Part shown: in pieces, positions 27,989 through 36,938 of the stretch
How positions within the stretch are numbered: the stretch's first letter is position 1
Layout: each line of letters begins with the position of its first letter
NCBI RefSeq assembly: GCF_947503795.1
Contig: NZ_CANNEZ010000001.1
Location: 611,001-675,000 of the forward strand
Direction: 5' to 3'
Source: an uncultured Jannaschia sp.
GTDB lineage: Bacteria; Pseudomonadota; Alphaproteobacteria; Rhodobacterales; Rhodobacteraceae
Length of the DNA: 64,000 nucleotides
Translations under genes and position numbers: made by a program
The notes under the pieces: generated by a model
Told to the model about the DNA's origin: nothing
Databases searched by the model: none
Seen by the model: only the letters and a program-made list of their open reading frames with translations

Positions 27989-29796
27989 TGCGTGAGCCTC
28001 AGGCGGTTCATTGAGGTGAAGATCTCGTCGAAGGCGCTGGCGGGATCGAGGCCGTTCACGTCGAAGTAATTGCCTGCGTAGTCGTCGCCCGCACAATCGC
28101 GCATCGCATCTTCGCCCTCCGAGGGGGCGCTGACGGCGATCGTGTAGATGATGATGCCCGCATCGCGCGCGGCCTTGCATGCCGCCGAGAGGTTGTCATC
28201 CGCGACGGTCGCGTTGGCGACGTTCTCGTAGGCATAGCGATAGGTCTGACGGTCGGACCAGGGCATTCCGTTGGTCAGTCGCGCGTAGATGTAATCCGTC
28301 GATATCAGGGAATAGAGGTCGGAATTGTCGATCTCGACAGCGTTCGAACCACCGTAGGGCGTGCTGCGATACTCGTCGTAATAGCCCTTGCGGCGGACCA
28401 TGTAGCTGTTGTTGGTCGGCGACCAGATGGACAGGATCGTGTCCGACCCGAGCTTCTTGTCAAAGGACTTGGCCGGGTAGGGGCGCGGCTCGCCGTTCTT
28501 GTTCAGCCCGAAGACGAGCCCGGCATAGGGCGGGGTCGGCGGCGTGGCGTCGGGATCGACGAGACAGGTGCCGTCTTCGTTGAGGCTCGTCGTGTACGTG
28601 GTATCGCCGCCCCGTCCGTGACCATAGGCGTGTCCCGACGCGCCGATCGCGCAGTCGCCGGTCTCGTTTTCCGAGGGCCAGAAGGGGCTGTCCGAACTGA
28701 TCGCCCAGTCGGGATTGTAGGCAAAGATACCCGACCCGCCGGTCCGCTGGGCGTCCTTCAGGTCGTATTGGTTCGTGTTCTTGCCGTCCGTCATCACGAC
28801 CATCACCTTGCGGACGCCGGGCGTGCGGTGGTCGTACGGGCGACCGGTGAAGATCGAGGGCACATCGCCATCCGCGATCATCGACGAGGCTTCTTCGCGC
28901 AAGGTCGGGTCGAGCAGGGCCAGACCCCACTTCACGCCCAGATCCATGGCGGTATTGGAATGCGCGGTCAGGCTGTTGATATGGGCCGTGATTGCACCCA
29001 CGTCGTTCGACCAAGGCAGGATCCGGCCTTCGTCGCTCGCCTGGCATTGCGGCCGTGCCACGAGGCCTGTCGCGTTGCCGTCATCGTCGTCGGTCCACGG
29101 GTCGAAATGCGCCAGACGCTGCAGGACTGTGCCCGCGGCGATGCCGGTGCTGGTGTATTCGGTTCCATCGAAGATGACGCAGTTCGAGTTCGCGTGTTCG
29201 CCCGTCAGACGAAACTTCGACGCCAGATCCTCGCCCAGATTGACGACGTGGTTATACGGCACGACCGAGATCGTCGTGACCTGTTCACGGTCCTTCAGAA
29301 GCTTGGTGACGAAGTCGTTCGCCGCCGTCTTGAGGTTGGTCAGCTTGCTGCCGCCCATCGAGCCGGACCGGTCGAGCACGAGCGCGATCTCGATCTCGGT
29401 CTGCTCTTCCTTGGCCTCGGACGAGACCGGCGTGATGATCGTGTCGACGCCCAGCATGTTCATGAAGAGGCTCTGGGTCTCGACCTCGGAGGCGACGGCG
29501 ATGCGGCTGTTGAAGCCGTTATTCTCGGAGATGACGCGCACCGCGTCCTCGGGATAGCCGGCGGCGCGCAGGTAGTCCTGCACGATCTCGCGGCCGTCGC
29601 GCGTGTTGTCCAGCGAACCCGCGGCGAGCACGGCGCGATCGACGGTATATTGCAGCTCGGTGCGGTTCACCTCGGCGCGCATCAGGTCGAGCGCGATGCC
29701 GCCCCCGACCAGCATCAGGATGAAGATGAACAACCCGAAAATGGTCATCGCACCGTCTTCCGATGCGTGAAACGCGTCTTGAGGTCGGGTGGACAT
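27985..29796 (-). CDS. TadG-like VWA domain protein
   Basis: This is a 603-residue protein with an N-terminal TadG/TadE-type membrane anchor (SEDGAMTIFGLFIFILMLVG, about residues 12-31) and a large extracytoplasmic von Willebrand A domain. The MIDAS metal site is D142-x-S144-x-S146 (LDRSGSMGGS), with a later VMVVMTDGKN strand. The ATG at 29796 is chosen; a TTG two codons upstream (29802) is better spaced to GGAAAGG and cannot be excluded. It heads a three-gene operon that likely makes a surface or pilus-associated complex. Confidence 0.87.
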   Translation of the reverse strand: MSTRPQDAFHASEDGAMTIFGLFIFILMLVGGGIALDLMRAEVNRTELQYTVDRAVLAAGSLDNTRDGREIVQDYLRAAGYPEDAVRVISENNGFNSRIAVASEVETQSLFMNMLGVDTIITPVSSEAKEEQTEIEIALVLDRSGSMGGSKLTNLKTAANDFVTKLLKDREQVTTISVVPYNHVVNLGEDLASKFRLTGEHANSNCVIFDGTEYTSTGIAAGTVLQRLAHFDPWTDDDDGNATGLVARPQCQASDEGRILPWSNDVGAITAHINSLTAHSNTAMDLGVKWGLALLDPTLREEASSMIADGDVPSIFTGRPYDHRTPGVRKVMVVMTDGKNTNQYDLKDAQRTGGSGIFAYNPDWAISSDSPFWPSENETGDCAIGASGHAYGHGRGGDTTYTTSLNEDGTCLVDPDATPPTPPYAGLVFGLNKNGEPRPYPAKSFDKKLGSDTILSIWSPTNNSYMVRRKGYYDEYRSTPYGGSNAVEIDNSDLYSLISTDYIYARLTNGMPWSDRQTYRYAYENVANATVADDNLSAACKAARDAGIIIYTIAVSAPSEGEDAMRDCAGDDYAGNYFDVNGLDPASAFDEIFTSMNRLRLTQ

Positions 29797-30044
29797 GGCC
29801 AAGGTCGCCTTTCCGCCGGGTATGACACCCCCGGTGCAATAGTTAACGAATCAAGGCGGACAGCGTGCCCGCGACGATTTTTATGTCAGGCCGATGCGGA
29901 GGATAGCGGGCAGATTTGTGGTGTTTCGATGGCCGGATCGGTCGAATTGAGAACAGTCCGCCGCGGAATGGTTCTGTCGTTTCCGGATCGGGCCGTTAGG
30001 GTCACCCCATTGGCGGAATGATCCGTCGAAGGGAGGACAGGAAT

Positions 30045-31472
30045 ATGGCGGACATGCACGGCGGTTTCAGCGCATCTGTTAACGCAATGTACGATCAGGC
30101 GGTGGCCCTGATGGATCTGAGCCCCGGACTCGCGCAGAAGATCCGGGTCTGCAACGCGACCTACACCGTGCGCTTCGGGGTCCGCCTCCGGGGGGCGATC
30201 CATACGTTCACCGGCTATCGCTCGGTCCATTCGGAGCACATGGAGCCCGTGAAGGGCGGCATCCGCTATTCCCTCGCGGTGCATCAGGACGAGGTCGAGG
30301 CGCTGGCCGCGCTGATGACCTACAAATGTGCCCTGGTCGAGACGCCGTTCGGCGGCTCGAAGGGCGGGCTGTGCATCGATCCGCGCGAATGGGAGCCGCA
30401 TGAGCTCGAACAGATCACCCGCCGCTTCGCCTACGAGCTGATCAAGCGCGACATGATCAACCCCGCCCAGAACGTGCCCGCCCCCGATATGGGTACGGGC
30501 GAGCGCGAGATGGCGTGGATCAGCGACCAGTATCAGCGGATGAACACCACCGACATCAACGGCCGCGCCTGCGTCACCGGCAAGCCGCCCCATGCGGGCG
30601 GCATCGCCGGTCGGGTCGAGGCGACGGGCCGGGGCGTGCAATATGCCTTGCAGGAGTTCTTTCGCCATCCCGAGGACATCGCCAAGGCGGGGCTTTCGGG
30701 CACGCTCGACGGCAAGCGCGTCGTGGTGCAGGGCCTTGGCAATGTGGGCTGGCACGCGGCGCAGTTCCTCTCGACCGAGGACGGCTGCAAGATCACCGCG
30801 GTGATCGAGCGGGACGGGGCCGTCCAATCCGATGACGGCCTCGATGTCGAGGCGCTCCGCGCGCATATCCAGTCGACCGGCGGCGTGAAGGACTTCCCCG
30901 GTGCCACCTACGAGGCGGACGGCTCGAAGCTTCTGGAGGCCGAGTGCGATATCCTCATCCCGGCGGCCCTCGAGGGCACCATCCACGAGGGCAACGCCGC
31001 CCGCGTGCAGGCGCCGCTCATCATCGAGGCGGCCAACGGGCCCGTCACCGCCGAGGCGAACGCCATCCTTCTCGAGAAGGGCACGGTCATCATTCCCGAC
31101 CTCTACGCCAATGCGGGCGGCGTGACGGTCAGCTATTTTGAATGGGTCAAGAACCTCAGCCATATCCGCTTCGGCCGGATGCAGCGCCGCGCCGAGGAGG
31201 CGCGCCACCACGTCCTCGTCAACGAGCTGGAGCGGCTGTCGAAGAACCGCGACGTGGCCTGGACCCTCTCGGACGACTTCAAGAAGAACTACCTGCGCGG
31301 CGCGGGCGAGCTCGAGCTCGTGCGCTCCGGCCTCGATGACACGATGCGCGGCGCCTACCAGTCGATGCGCGAGGTCTGGCATGACCGAAGCGACGTCCAC
31401 GACCTGCGGACGGCCGGCTTCATCGTCGCCATCAGCCGGATCGCCGCCACCTATCAGGCCAAGGGCCTCTGA
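30045..31472 (+). CDS. Glu/Leu/Val-type amino-acid dehydrogenase (glutamate dehydrogenase)
   Basis: This is a 475-residue ELFV-family dehydrogenase. Catalytic and substrate-binding lysines are at K70 (MEPVKGGIRY), K94 and K106 (PFGGSKGG). The Rossmann motif VVQGLGNVGWHAAQFL lies near residue 235. It most likely interconverts glutamate and 2-oxoglutarate; coenzyme preference cannot be read with confidence. ATG 30045 is chosen because GGGAGGA at 30031-30037 is eight bases upstream, rather than the in-frame ATG at 30018. The 248-base region to the divergent VWA gene is relatively AT-rich and should hold promoters for both. Confidence 0.93.
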   Translation: MADMHGGFSASVNAMYDQAVALMDLSPGLAQKIRVCNATYTVRFGVRLRGAIHTFTGYRSVHSEHMEPVKGGIRYSLAVHQDEVEALAALMTYKCALVETPFGGSKGGLCIDPREWEPHELEQITRRFAYELIKRDMINPAQNVPAPDMGTGEREMAWISDQYQRMNTTDINGRACVTGKPPHAGGIAGRVEATGRGVQYALQEFFRHPEDIAKAGLSGTLDGKRVVVQGLGNVGWHAAQFLSTEDGCKITAVIERDGAVQSDDGLDVEALRAHIQSTGGVKDFPGATYEADGSKLLEAECDILIPAALEGTIHEGNAARVQAPLIIEAANGPVTAEANAILLEKGTVIIPDLYANAGGVTVSYFEWVKNLSHIRFGRMQRRAEEARHHVLVNELERLSKNRDVAWTLSDDFKKNYLRGAGELELVRSGLDDTMRGAYQSMREVWHDRSDVHDLRTAGFIVAISRIAATYQAKGL

Positions 31473-31534
31473 CGGGCGCGCGGTCGCGGTCGCACCGCCT
31501 TCCATCCCCCCGGTCCGTCCCCTAGACCGGATGG

Positions 31535-33469
31535 ATGGAAAGCTTTCTCGTCCAGGCGGCGATCTACCTCGCGGCGGCCACGCTCTGCGTGCCGCTTGCG
31601 GTGCGCTTCGGCTTGGGCTCCGTCCTCGGCTACCTGATGGCGGGCATCCTGATCGGCCCGGTCGCGGGTCTTGTGGGATCCGAAACCGAGAGCCTTCAGC
31701 ACTTTGCCGAATTCGGCGTTGTGATGCTGCTCTTCGTGATCGGCCTCGAACTCGAACCGCGGGCGCTGTGGGACATGCGGATGCGGCTCGTCGGGCTCGG
31801 GGTGGGGCAGGTCGCGTTGACCATGGCTGCCGTCGCCGGGATCGCGGTGGCCTTCGGCTTCGCCTGGCAGACGGCGACCGCCATCGGCATGGTCTTCGCG
31901 CTCTCCTCGACGGCCATCGTGATGCAGACCTTGCAGGAGCGGAACCTGACCGCGACGCGCGGCGGCCGCTCGTCCTTTTCGGTGCTGCTCGCTCAGGACA
32001 TCGCGGTGATCCCGATGCTGGCGCTGATGCCGCTGCTGGCGCTGGCACCGGCGGCGGTCGGCGGCGGCGATCATGCGGAACCGGCCATCGGCGACGGGTC
32101 GGCGGCGACCATGGCCGCGGATGTCGGCCACTGGGTGGACACGCTGCCCGCCTGGGGTCTGACCGCGCTGACGGTGGCGGCGGTCGCCTTCGTGATCGGG
32201 GCGGGTGTCTTCCTGACGCGTCCGATCTTCGCCTTCGCCGGACAGGCCCGCCTGCGCGAGATGCACACCGTCGTGTCCCTGCTCTTCGTGATCGGGGTCG
32301 CGGTCCTGATGATCCTCGTCGGGCTGTCGCCCGCGCTGGGCACTTTCCTCGCCGGCGTCGTCCTCGCCAATTCCGAGTTCCGGCACGAGCTCGAGGCCGA
32401 TATCGAACCCTTCAAGGGTCTCCTTCTCGGGCTCTTCTTCATCACCGTGGGCGCGGGCATCGATTTCGGCACCTTCCTTGCGCAGCCGATCGTCATCCTC
32501 GGGGTGACGCTGGGGCTGATCGCGCTCAAGGCTATCATCCTCTTCGCGCTGGCCATCGCCGCGCGGCTGAGGGGCACCGATCGCATCCTCTTCACCCTGT
32601 CGCTGGCGCAGGCGGGCGAATTTGGCTTCGTGCTCGTCTCGGTCGGGGTGTCGGACGGGGTGTTCGGTCGCGAGCTGTCGGGCGTCCTGCTGCTGGCGAT
32701 CGCGCTCTCGATGCTGGCGACGCCGCTCCTCTTCATCCTGCACCAGAAGCTCACCGAGCGGATGCAGACCGGCGAGAGCCATCCCGACGACGAGATCGAC
32801 GAGGAGGGGCATTCCGTCATCATCGCCGGTGTCGGGCGCTTCGGGCAGGTCGTGCACCGGATGCTGCAGGCGGCGGGCGTCAGGGCCGTCGTGCTCGACC
32901 GCGACATCGAGACGATCCGGCTGCTGCGCAGCTTCGGGATCAAGACCTATATGGGCGACCCGACCCGGCCCGAACTGCTGGAGGCGGCGGGGCTGGCGAC
33001 AGCGAAGGTGCTGGTGATCGCGCTGGACGACCGGGCCGACGCGGTGCGGCTGACCAAGCTCGCGCGGGCGTCGAACCCCGATATCCACATCGTCGCGCGG
33101 GCCTATGACCGGGTTCATGTCTACGAGCTTTGGCGGGCGGGCGCGCGGCAGATCGTCCGCGAGATGTTCGACTCGAGCCTGCGGGCCGGGCGCTACGTGC
33201 TTGAGGATCTGGGCTGGTCCGAGACCGAGGCGTTCCAGGCCCGCGAGGCGTTCTTCCGTCACGATCGCGAGGCGCTGAAGGACCTCGCCTCTCTGTGGGA
33301 GCCGGGCCTCCCGATCGACCAGAACCCGGCCTATCGGGCGCGGGCGCAGGAATACAATCGCGACCTTGAAAGCGCGCTCCTGTCGCGGTTCGGCGAGGAT
33401 GCCGAGGCCGTCGCCGCCGAGGCCGAGCCGCTGCCCGAGCCGCCCGCTCCCCGCCCGTCCGGGGCCTAG
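31535..33469 (+). CDS. KefB-type monovalent cation:proton antiporter
   Basis: This 644-residue CPA2-family transporter has about 12 membrane segments in the first 400 residues (LGYLMAGILIGP, LLFVIGLELEP, the S/T-rich ALSSTAIVMQ) followed by a TrkA-N/RCK regulatory domain (HSVIIAGVGRFGQVVHRML, near residue 430) that binds a nucleotide. It probably exports K+ in exchange for H+. A Glu/Pro-rich tail ends the protein. The stop codon shares CTAG with the convergent Lrp gene. Confidence 0.93.
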   Translation: MESFLVQAAIYLAAATLCVPLAVRFGLGSVLGYLMAGILIGPVAGLVGSETESLQHFAEFGVVMLLFVIGLELEPRALWDMRMRLVGLGVGQVALTMAAVAGIAVAFGFAWQTATAIGMVFALSSTAIVMQTLQERNLTATRGGRSSFSVLLAQDIAVIPMLALMPLLALAPAAVGGGDHAEPAIGDGSAATMAADVGHWVDTLPAWGLTALTVAAVAFVIGAGVFLTRPIFAFAGQARLREMHTVVSLLFVIGVAVLMILVGLSPALGTFLAGVVLANSEFRHELEADIEPFKGLLLGLFFITVGAGIDFGTFLAQPIVILGVTLGLIALKAIILFALAIAARLRGTDRILFTLSLAQAGEFGFVLVSVGVSDGVFGRELSGVLLLAIALSMLATPLLFILHQKLTERMQTGESHPDDEIDEEGHSVIIAGVGRFGQVVHRMLQAAGVRAVVLDRDIETIRLLRSFGIKTYMGDPTRPELLEAAGLATAKVLVIALDDRADAVRLTKLARASNPDIHIVARAYDRVHVYELWRAGARQIVREMFDSSLRAGRYVLEDLGWSETEAFQAREAFFRHDREALKDLASLWEPGLPIDQNPAYRARAQEYNRDLESALLSRFGEDAEAVAAEAEPLPEPPAPRPSGA

Positions 33470-33918
33470 ATCGGCAGTGGTCCGTCGCGTTTGGGCTGAG
33501 CCATGACGATCTGGCTCTGGACCCGTGCGACGGCGGGATGGGGCAACAGGACGTTGTGCACGAGGTCGTTCAGGCTTCCGAGGTCCGGGCACCAGACCCG
33601 CAGAAGGTAGTCGGCCTCGCCCGTCAGGGTCCAGACAGAGGCCACGCGCGGCTCGGTCTCGAGTTGGCGCAGAAGGGCGCGCGCGCCTTCGGGGGCGTGG
33701 CTCGCCATCTGGACCTGCACGAAGGCCTGCACGTCGAGCCCGAGCCGCGTCGGGTCCAGCCGCGCCGTGATCGACCGGATGTAACCTTCCGCCTCCAGCC
33801 GCGCCCGCCGTCGCCGCACCTGGCTGGCCGAAAGGTTCAGCCGCTCCGCCAGACGGTCCGAGGCGAGGCTTGCGTCGCGTTGCAGAAGGTCGAGCAGGTT
33901 GCGGTCGATAGCGTCCAT
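33466..33918 (-). CDS. Lrp/AsnC-family transcriptional regulator
   Basis: This is a 150-residue regulator with an N-terminal winged helix-turn-helix (DRLAERLNLSASQVRRRRARL, about residues 21-41) and a C-terminal RAM ligand domain (AFVQVQMASHAPEGARALL; TGEADYLLRVWCPD). An in-frame ATG at 33954 is possible, but the shorter start is preferred. It gives the family's usual length and leaves the repeat at 33931-33945 outside the coding region. Divergent from hppD, it likely controls that tyrosine-catabolic gene and itself. Confidence 0.9.
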   Translation of the reverse strand: MDAIDRNLLDLLQRDASLASDRLAERLNLSASQVRRRRARLEAEGYIRSITARLDPTRLGLDVQAFVQVQMASHAPEGARALLRQLETEPRVASVWTLTGEADYLLRVWCPDLGSLNDLVHNVLLPHPAVARVQSQIVMAQPKRDGPLPI

Positions 33919-33930
33919 CACCGCAGGATG

Positions 33931-34008
33931 CACAGTTTGCGCAGCTATGTCCATTTACGTGCGCTGAGCGGTCGGCTTTGAGGTAGAGAATGGCACAGAT
34001 TGCGCAGC
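33931..34008. promoter_or_regulatory. Pair of in-phase direct repeats between lrp and hppD
   Basis: CACAGTTTGCGCAGC (33931-33945) recurs as CACAGATTGCGCAGC (33994-34008), with 14 of 15 bases identical. They start 63 bases apart, six helical turns, so both lie on the same DNA face. This is the arrangement expected for cooperative binding by an Lrp octamer in the shared control region. The assignment to the neighbouring Lrp protein is an inference. Confidence 0.55.
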
Positions 34009-34054
34009 CTGCGCCCGGCGGATGGCCTATATCATCCGAAAGAGGAGATGTCCC

Positions 34055-35146
34055 ATGGGTCCGTTCCCCCACCACGCCCCGTATGCCGAGATCAGCGACG
34101 CCAATCCGGCGGGCACCGACGGGTTCGAATTCGTCGAGTTCGCGCATGAGGATCCGCAGGCCCTGCGCGATCTCTTCACGCGGCAAGGCTACGCCCATGT
34201 CGCGACCCACAAGACCCGTGCGGTCGAGGTCTGGCAGCAGGGCGACATCACCTATCTCATCAATGCCGAACCGGGCAGCCACGCGATGGATTTCGTGGCC
34301 GAGCACGGCCCCTGCGCCCCTTCGATGGGCTGGCGCGTCGCAGACGCCGACCACGCCTTCCGCCATGCCGTCGAGAAGGGTGCCGAGCCCTACGAGGGGA
34401 CGGGCAAGGTGATGAACGTGCCCGCGATCGTCGGCATCGGCGGCAGCCTGATCTACTTCATCGACCAGTATCGCGACGCCTCGCCCTACAACGCCGAGTT
34501 CGAGTGGATCGCGCAGGCGCATCCCGAAGGCGTCGGCTTCCACTACCTCGATCACCTGACGCACAACGTCCACAAGGGGAACATGGATGTCTGGTTCCGC
34601 TTCTACGGCGAGCTATTCAACTTCCGCGAGATCCGGTTCTTCGATATCGAGGGCAAGTTCACCGGACTCCTGAGCCGCGCGCTGACTTCGCCTTGCGGCC
34701 GTATCCGCATCCCGATCAACGAGGACCGGGGCGAGACGGGGCAGATCGTCGAATACCTCAAGCGCTACAAGGGAGAGGGCATCCAGCACATCGCGGTTGG
34801 GGCCAAGGACATCTACGCCGCCGTCGACGCCATCGCCGAGAACGGCGTCACCTTCATGCCGAAGCCGCCCGAAACCTACTATCCGCTGTCGCGGGAGCGC
34901 GTGACGGGTCACGAGGAGCCGCTCGACGCGCTCGAGAAGCACGGCATCCTGATCGACGGCGAAGGCGTCGTCGGCGGGGGCGAGACGCGCATCCTGCTGC
35001 AAATCTTCTCCAAGACCTGCATCGGGCCGATCTTCTTCGAGTTCATCCAGCGCAAGGGCGATGACGGCTTCGGCGAGGGCAACTTCAAGGCTCTGTTCGA
35101 GGCCATCGAGCAGGACCAGATCGAGCGCGGCGTCCTGAACGGCTGA
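34055..35146 (+). CDS. hppD: 4-hydroxyphenylpyruvate dioxygenase
   Basis: This 363-residue non-haem Fe(II) enzyme converts 4-hydroxyphenylpyruvate to homogentisate in tyrosine breakdown. The iron ligands are H167 (LDHLTHNV), H245 (IQHIAV) and E329 (IFFEFIQRKG). The two vicinal-oxygen-chelate domains and the C-terminal helix (FGEGNFKALFEAIE) are typical. ATG 34055 follows AGGAG (34043-34047); the upstream in-frame ATG at 34022 has no such site. It is divergent from an Lrp-type regulator. Confidence 0.96.
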   Translation: MGPFPHHAPYAEISDANPAGTDGFEFVEFAHEDPQALRDLFTRQGYAHVATHKTRAVEVWQQGDITYLINAEPGSHAMDFVAEHGPCAPSMGWRVADADHAFRHAVEKGAEPYEGTGKVMNVPAIVGIGGSLIYFIDQYRDASPYNAEFEWIAQAHPEGVGFHYLDHLTHNVHKGNMDVWFRFYGELFNFREIRFFDIEGKFTGLLSRALTSPCGRIRIPINEDRGETGQIVEYLKRYKGEGIQHIAVGAKDIYAAVDAIAENGVTFMPKPPETYYPLSRERVTGHEEPLDALEKHGILIDGEGVVGGGETRILLQIFSKTCIGPIFFEFIQRKGDDGFGEGNFKALFEAIEQDQIERGVLNG

Positions 35147-35249
35147 GCGCGGTCGCGGGGCGGGTGCCCGCGCGCCCGAGCCACGGCCCCGACCGCGCCG
35201 TTCGATCCGTCGAATTTGCGGGATTCCGGGTTTTCTTGGAACCTTAGAC

Positions 35250-35402
35250 CACGCGCTCCCGTTCGTCTTGTGAACCACCGAGTCGGGGCCGCGGTGCCTC
35301 GTCACGCCCGCATCTGCCGCACCGGACCAGACCGAGATTGCGGGTCCAGTCGCGGCTCCGCTCGGTGGTTTCGACCAAGATCGGCCCCCCGGCCATCGCG
35401 TG
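35250..35402. ncRNA. Candidate structured small RNA (long nested hairpin)
   Basis: This lies in a 534-base gap without a credible gene. Four nested helices form one extended rod: 35250-35255 with 35397-35402 (6 bp), 35266-35270 with 35376-35380 (5 bp), 35273-35282 with 35361-35370 (10 bp, perfect) and 35285-35293 with 35351-35359 (9 bp, one G-T). A GGACC/GGTCC hairpin (35324-35328 with 35343-35347) lies near the tip. A rod with internal loops recalls 6S RNA, but I cannot match its sequence to that family, and the strand is not fixed. A hairpin followed by TTTGTT (from 35491) would suit the + strand. Confidence 0.4.
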
Positions 35403-35490
35403 ACCCGTCGCGCCCGAGACCGGGATTCGGCCCATCGACTCCGGGCGCTTCCCGGTGGTTGTGCGGTGCGGGGAGTGTCCGTTTGAGCGG

Positions 35491-35520
35491 CGCCCCGGTC
35501 TGATACAGGCCGGGGCGTTT
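35491..35520 (+). terminator. Hairpin terminator in the hppD-35681 gap
   Basis: An 8-bp stem (35491-35498 with 35510-35517) is extended by a G-T pair and CTG/CAG around an ATA loop, then followed by TTTGTT. It could end hppD read-through or a small RNA encoded in the gap. Confidence 0.65.
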
Positions 35521-35680
35521 GTTCGTCCGGCCGTCCGATCCCGAACCTCCCGAGAAAAATCGTCCACCGCCGCGTAGGGCCGGGGGATCGCCTGCGTATC
35601 CCTTTGTAGCCGGCGCGCGTCATACGCGGGGCGGGACCATCCAACCGGGTCGCGGCGCGACCCCCAGGCGAGGACATGAC

Positions 35681-36058
35681 ATGTTCAGATCGACCCTCAT
35701 CGCGGCCACCGCCCTTCTGATCGGTGCGGCGGCCCAGGCCCAGACCGTGACCGTAACCAACTCCAACGGCGGCAGCGTCGTCACCGACCGGAGCTGCGCC
35801 CCGAGCGGCGGCCGCACGCTCGATTGCGTGGCGACATCAACGATCACGGGCCGCGAGGGGCGCGTGTTCCTGCGCGACCGCACCTGGTCGGGCAACCGGA
35901 GCGGCGCGACCGGCAGCACGGTGCTGACCGACGCGCAGGGCCGGACCTATCTGCGCGACCGGACCCGCGTGTCCAGCCCGGCCTCCGGCACGGTCGTCAC
36001 CCAGCGCACCGGACCCCGCGGCAACACCGAAACCCGGACCGTTACGCGCACGCGCTGA
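35681..36058 (+). CDS. Small exported Ser/Thr/Arg-rich protein
   Basis: This is a 125-residue protein with a clear signal peptide (cleavage likely after AAAQAQ, about residue 20). The mature part has one cysteine pair (DRSCAPSGGRTLDC) and repeated beta-like motifs: GREGRVFLRDRTWSG recurs as AQGRTYLRDRTRVS, so the protein holds two copies of a short repeat. The end is basic (TETRTVTRTR). ATG 35681 follows GAGG at 35670-35673. It is possibly an outer-surface protein; I recognise no family. Confidence 0.72.
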   Translation: MFRSTLIAATALLIGAAAQAQTVTVTNSNGGSVVTDRSCAPSGGRTLDCVATSTITGREGRVFLRDRTWSGNRSGATGSTVLTDAQGRTYLRDRTRVSSPASGTVVTQRTGPRGNTETRTVTRTR

Positions 36059-36133
36059 GCGCAGCCCGGTCGAAGACGAGGCTGGCCCCGGCGGGCGGAG
36101 CCGTGGATGCTGGGGCGAACCGGAGGGGGCGGC

Positions 36134-36715
36134 TTGGCAGAGGCGACCGAGACGGAGACCCGAGCCCAAGCCGCCCTCGCCGCACTTGCGGCGGGGGAGA
36201 CGGGGGCGTTGGACGACTTGATGTCGCTGCTCGGGGCGCCGATGACCGGGTTCCTCGCGCGCTTTCTGGGGTCCGACGACGCGGCCCGCGACTGCACGCA
36301 GGACGTCTTCCTCGCGATCTGGAGGTCCGCCGCGCGGTACGATCCCGCGCGAGGCGGCGCGCTCTCATGGATCTACGCCATCGCGCGCAACAAGGGCCGC
36401 GACGCGCTGCGCCGCCGCCGCCTGCGACAGGTGATCGGCCTCGAGCCTCTGGGCGATGTGCTGGCCAGCGACGCGCCGGGTCCCGAGCGGGTGGCGATGG
36501 CGCGAAGCGACGTGGACAGGACGCGCGCCGTGATCCACGATCTGCCCGATCGGCAGCGCATGGCCCTTCTGATGTCGGTCGTGGCCGGGCTCAGCACGGC
36601 GGAGATCGGGTCGGCGATGGGCCTGTCGAACGGGGCGGTGGAGCAGCTTCTGGTGCGCGCGCGGCGACGCCTGCGCGACGTGCTGAGCGGGGAGGGCAAA
36701 CGGGATGACGGGTGA
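36134..36715 (+). CDS. ECF sigma factor
   Basis: This is a 193-residue sigma-70 family factor of the extracytoplasmic-function type. Region 2 (FLGSDDAARDCTQDVFLAIW; ARGGALSWIYAIARNKGRD) covers about residues 40-95 and region 4 (LPDRQRMALLMSVVAGLSTAEIG) about 135-185. TTG 36134 is chosen because GGAGG (36122-36126) is seven bases before it; ATG 36107 is in frame but lacks a site. It overlaps the next gene by 11 bases, a typical sigma/anti-sigma layout. Confidence 0.9.
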   Translation: MAEATETETRAQAALAALAAGETGALDDLMSLLGAPMTGFLARFLGSDDAARDCTQDVFLAIWRSAARYDPARGGALSWIYAIARNKGRDALRRRRLRQVIGLEPLGDVLASDAPGPERVAMARSDVDRTRAVIHDLPDRQRMALLMSVVAGLSTAEIGSAMGLSNGAVEQLLVRARRRLRDVLSGEGKRDDG

Positions 36716-36938
36716 ACGGGATCGGGGAACACTTGACGGGCTGGTCCGCCGGGCAAGCGCCGCCGCGCCGCCGGATCGACCGCTTCCAAGGCCCGCGCGC
36801 CGGGGACCGGACCCGGCGGTCGCGATCACGGTCCTGCTCGTCGTGCTGCTGTTCGGAGCCGCGCTTCTGGCCGCCTACGCGCTCGACCCGGTGGACCTCC
36901 TCCAGAGCATCGCGACGGGCGCCGGGGTGATGCCATGA
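36705..36938 (+). CDS. Small membrane protein, likely anti-sigma-like
   Basis: This 77-residue protein has a basic, Pro/Arg-rich cytoplasmic N-terminus of about 37 residues, one membrane helix (about 38-60) and a short periplasmic end. It overlaps the ECF sigma gene, and the following metal-sensor-like gene starts four bases before its stop. Size, topology and place suggest a membrane partner of the sigma factor, but no known anti-sigma motif (such as HxxxCxxC) is present. Confidence 0.68.
   Translation: MTGERDRGTLDGLVRRASAAAPPDRPLPRPARRGPDPAVAITVLLVVLLFGAALLAAYALDPVDLLQSIATGAGVMP

Noticed and set aside
31454-34573. A 1039-codon frame opposite kefB and hppD
   Set aside because: It runs across two certain genes and a control region; the composition is that of a shadow.
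35250-35402. tmRNA, RNase P RNA or SRP RNA
   Set aside because: The diagnostic motifs of these RNAs are not seen; only the rod shape remains, so no name was given.
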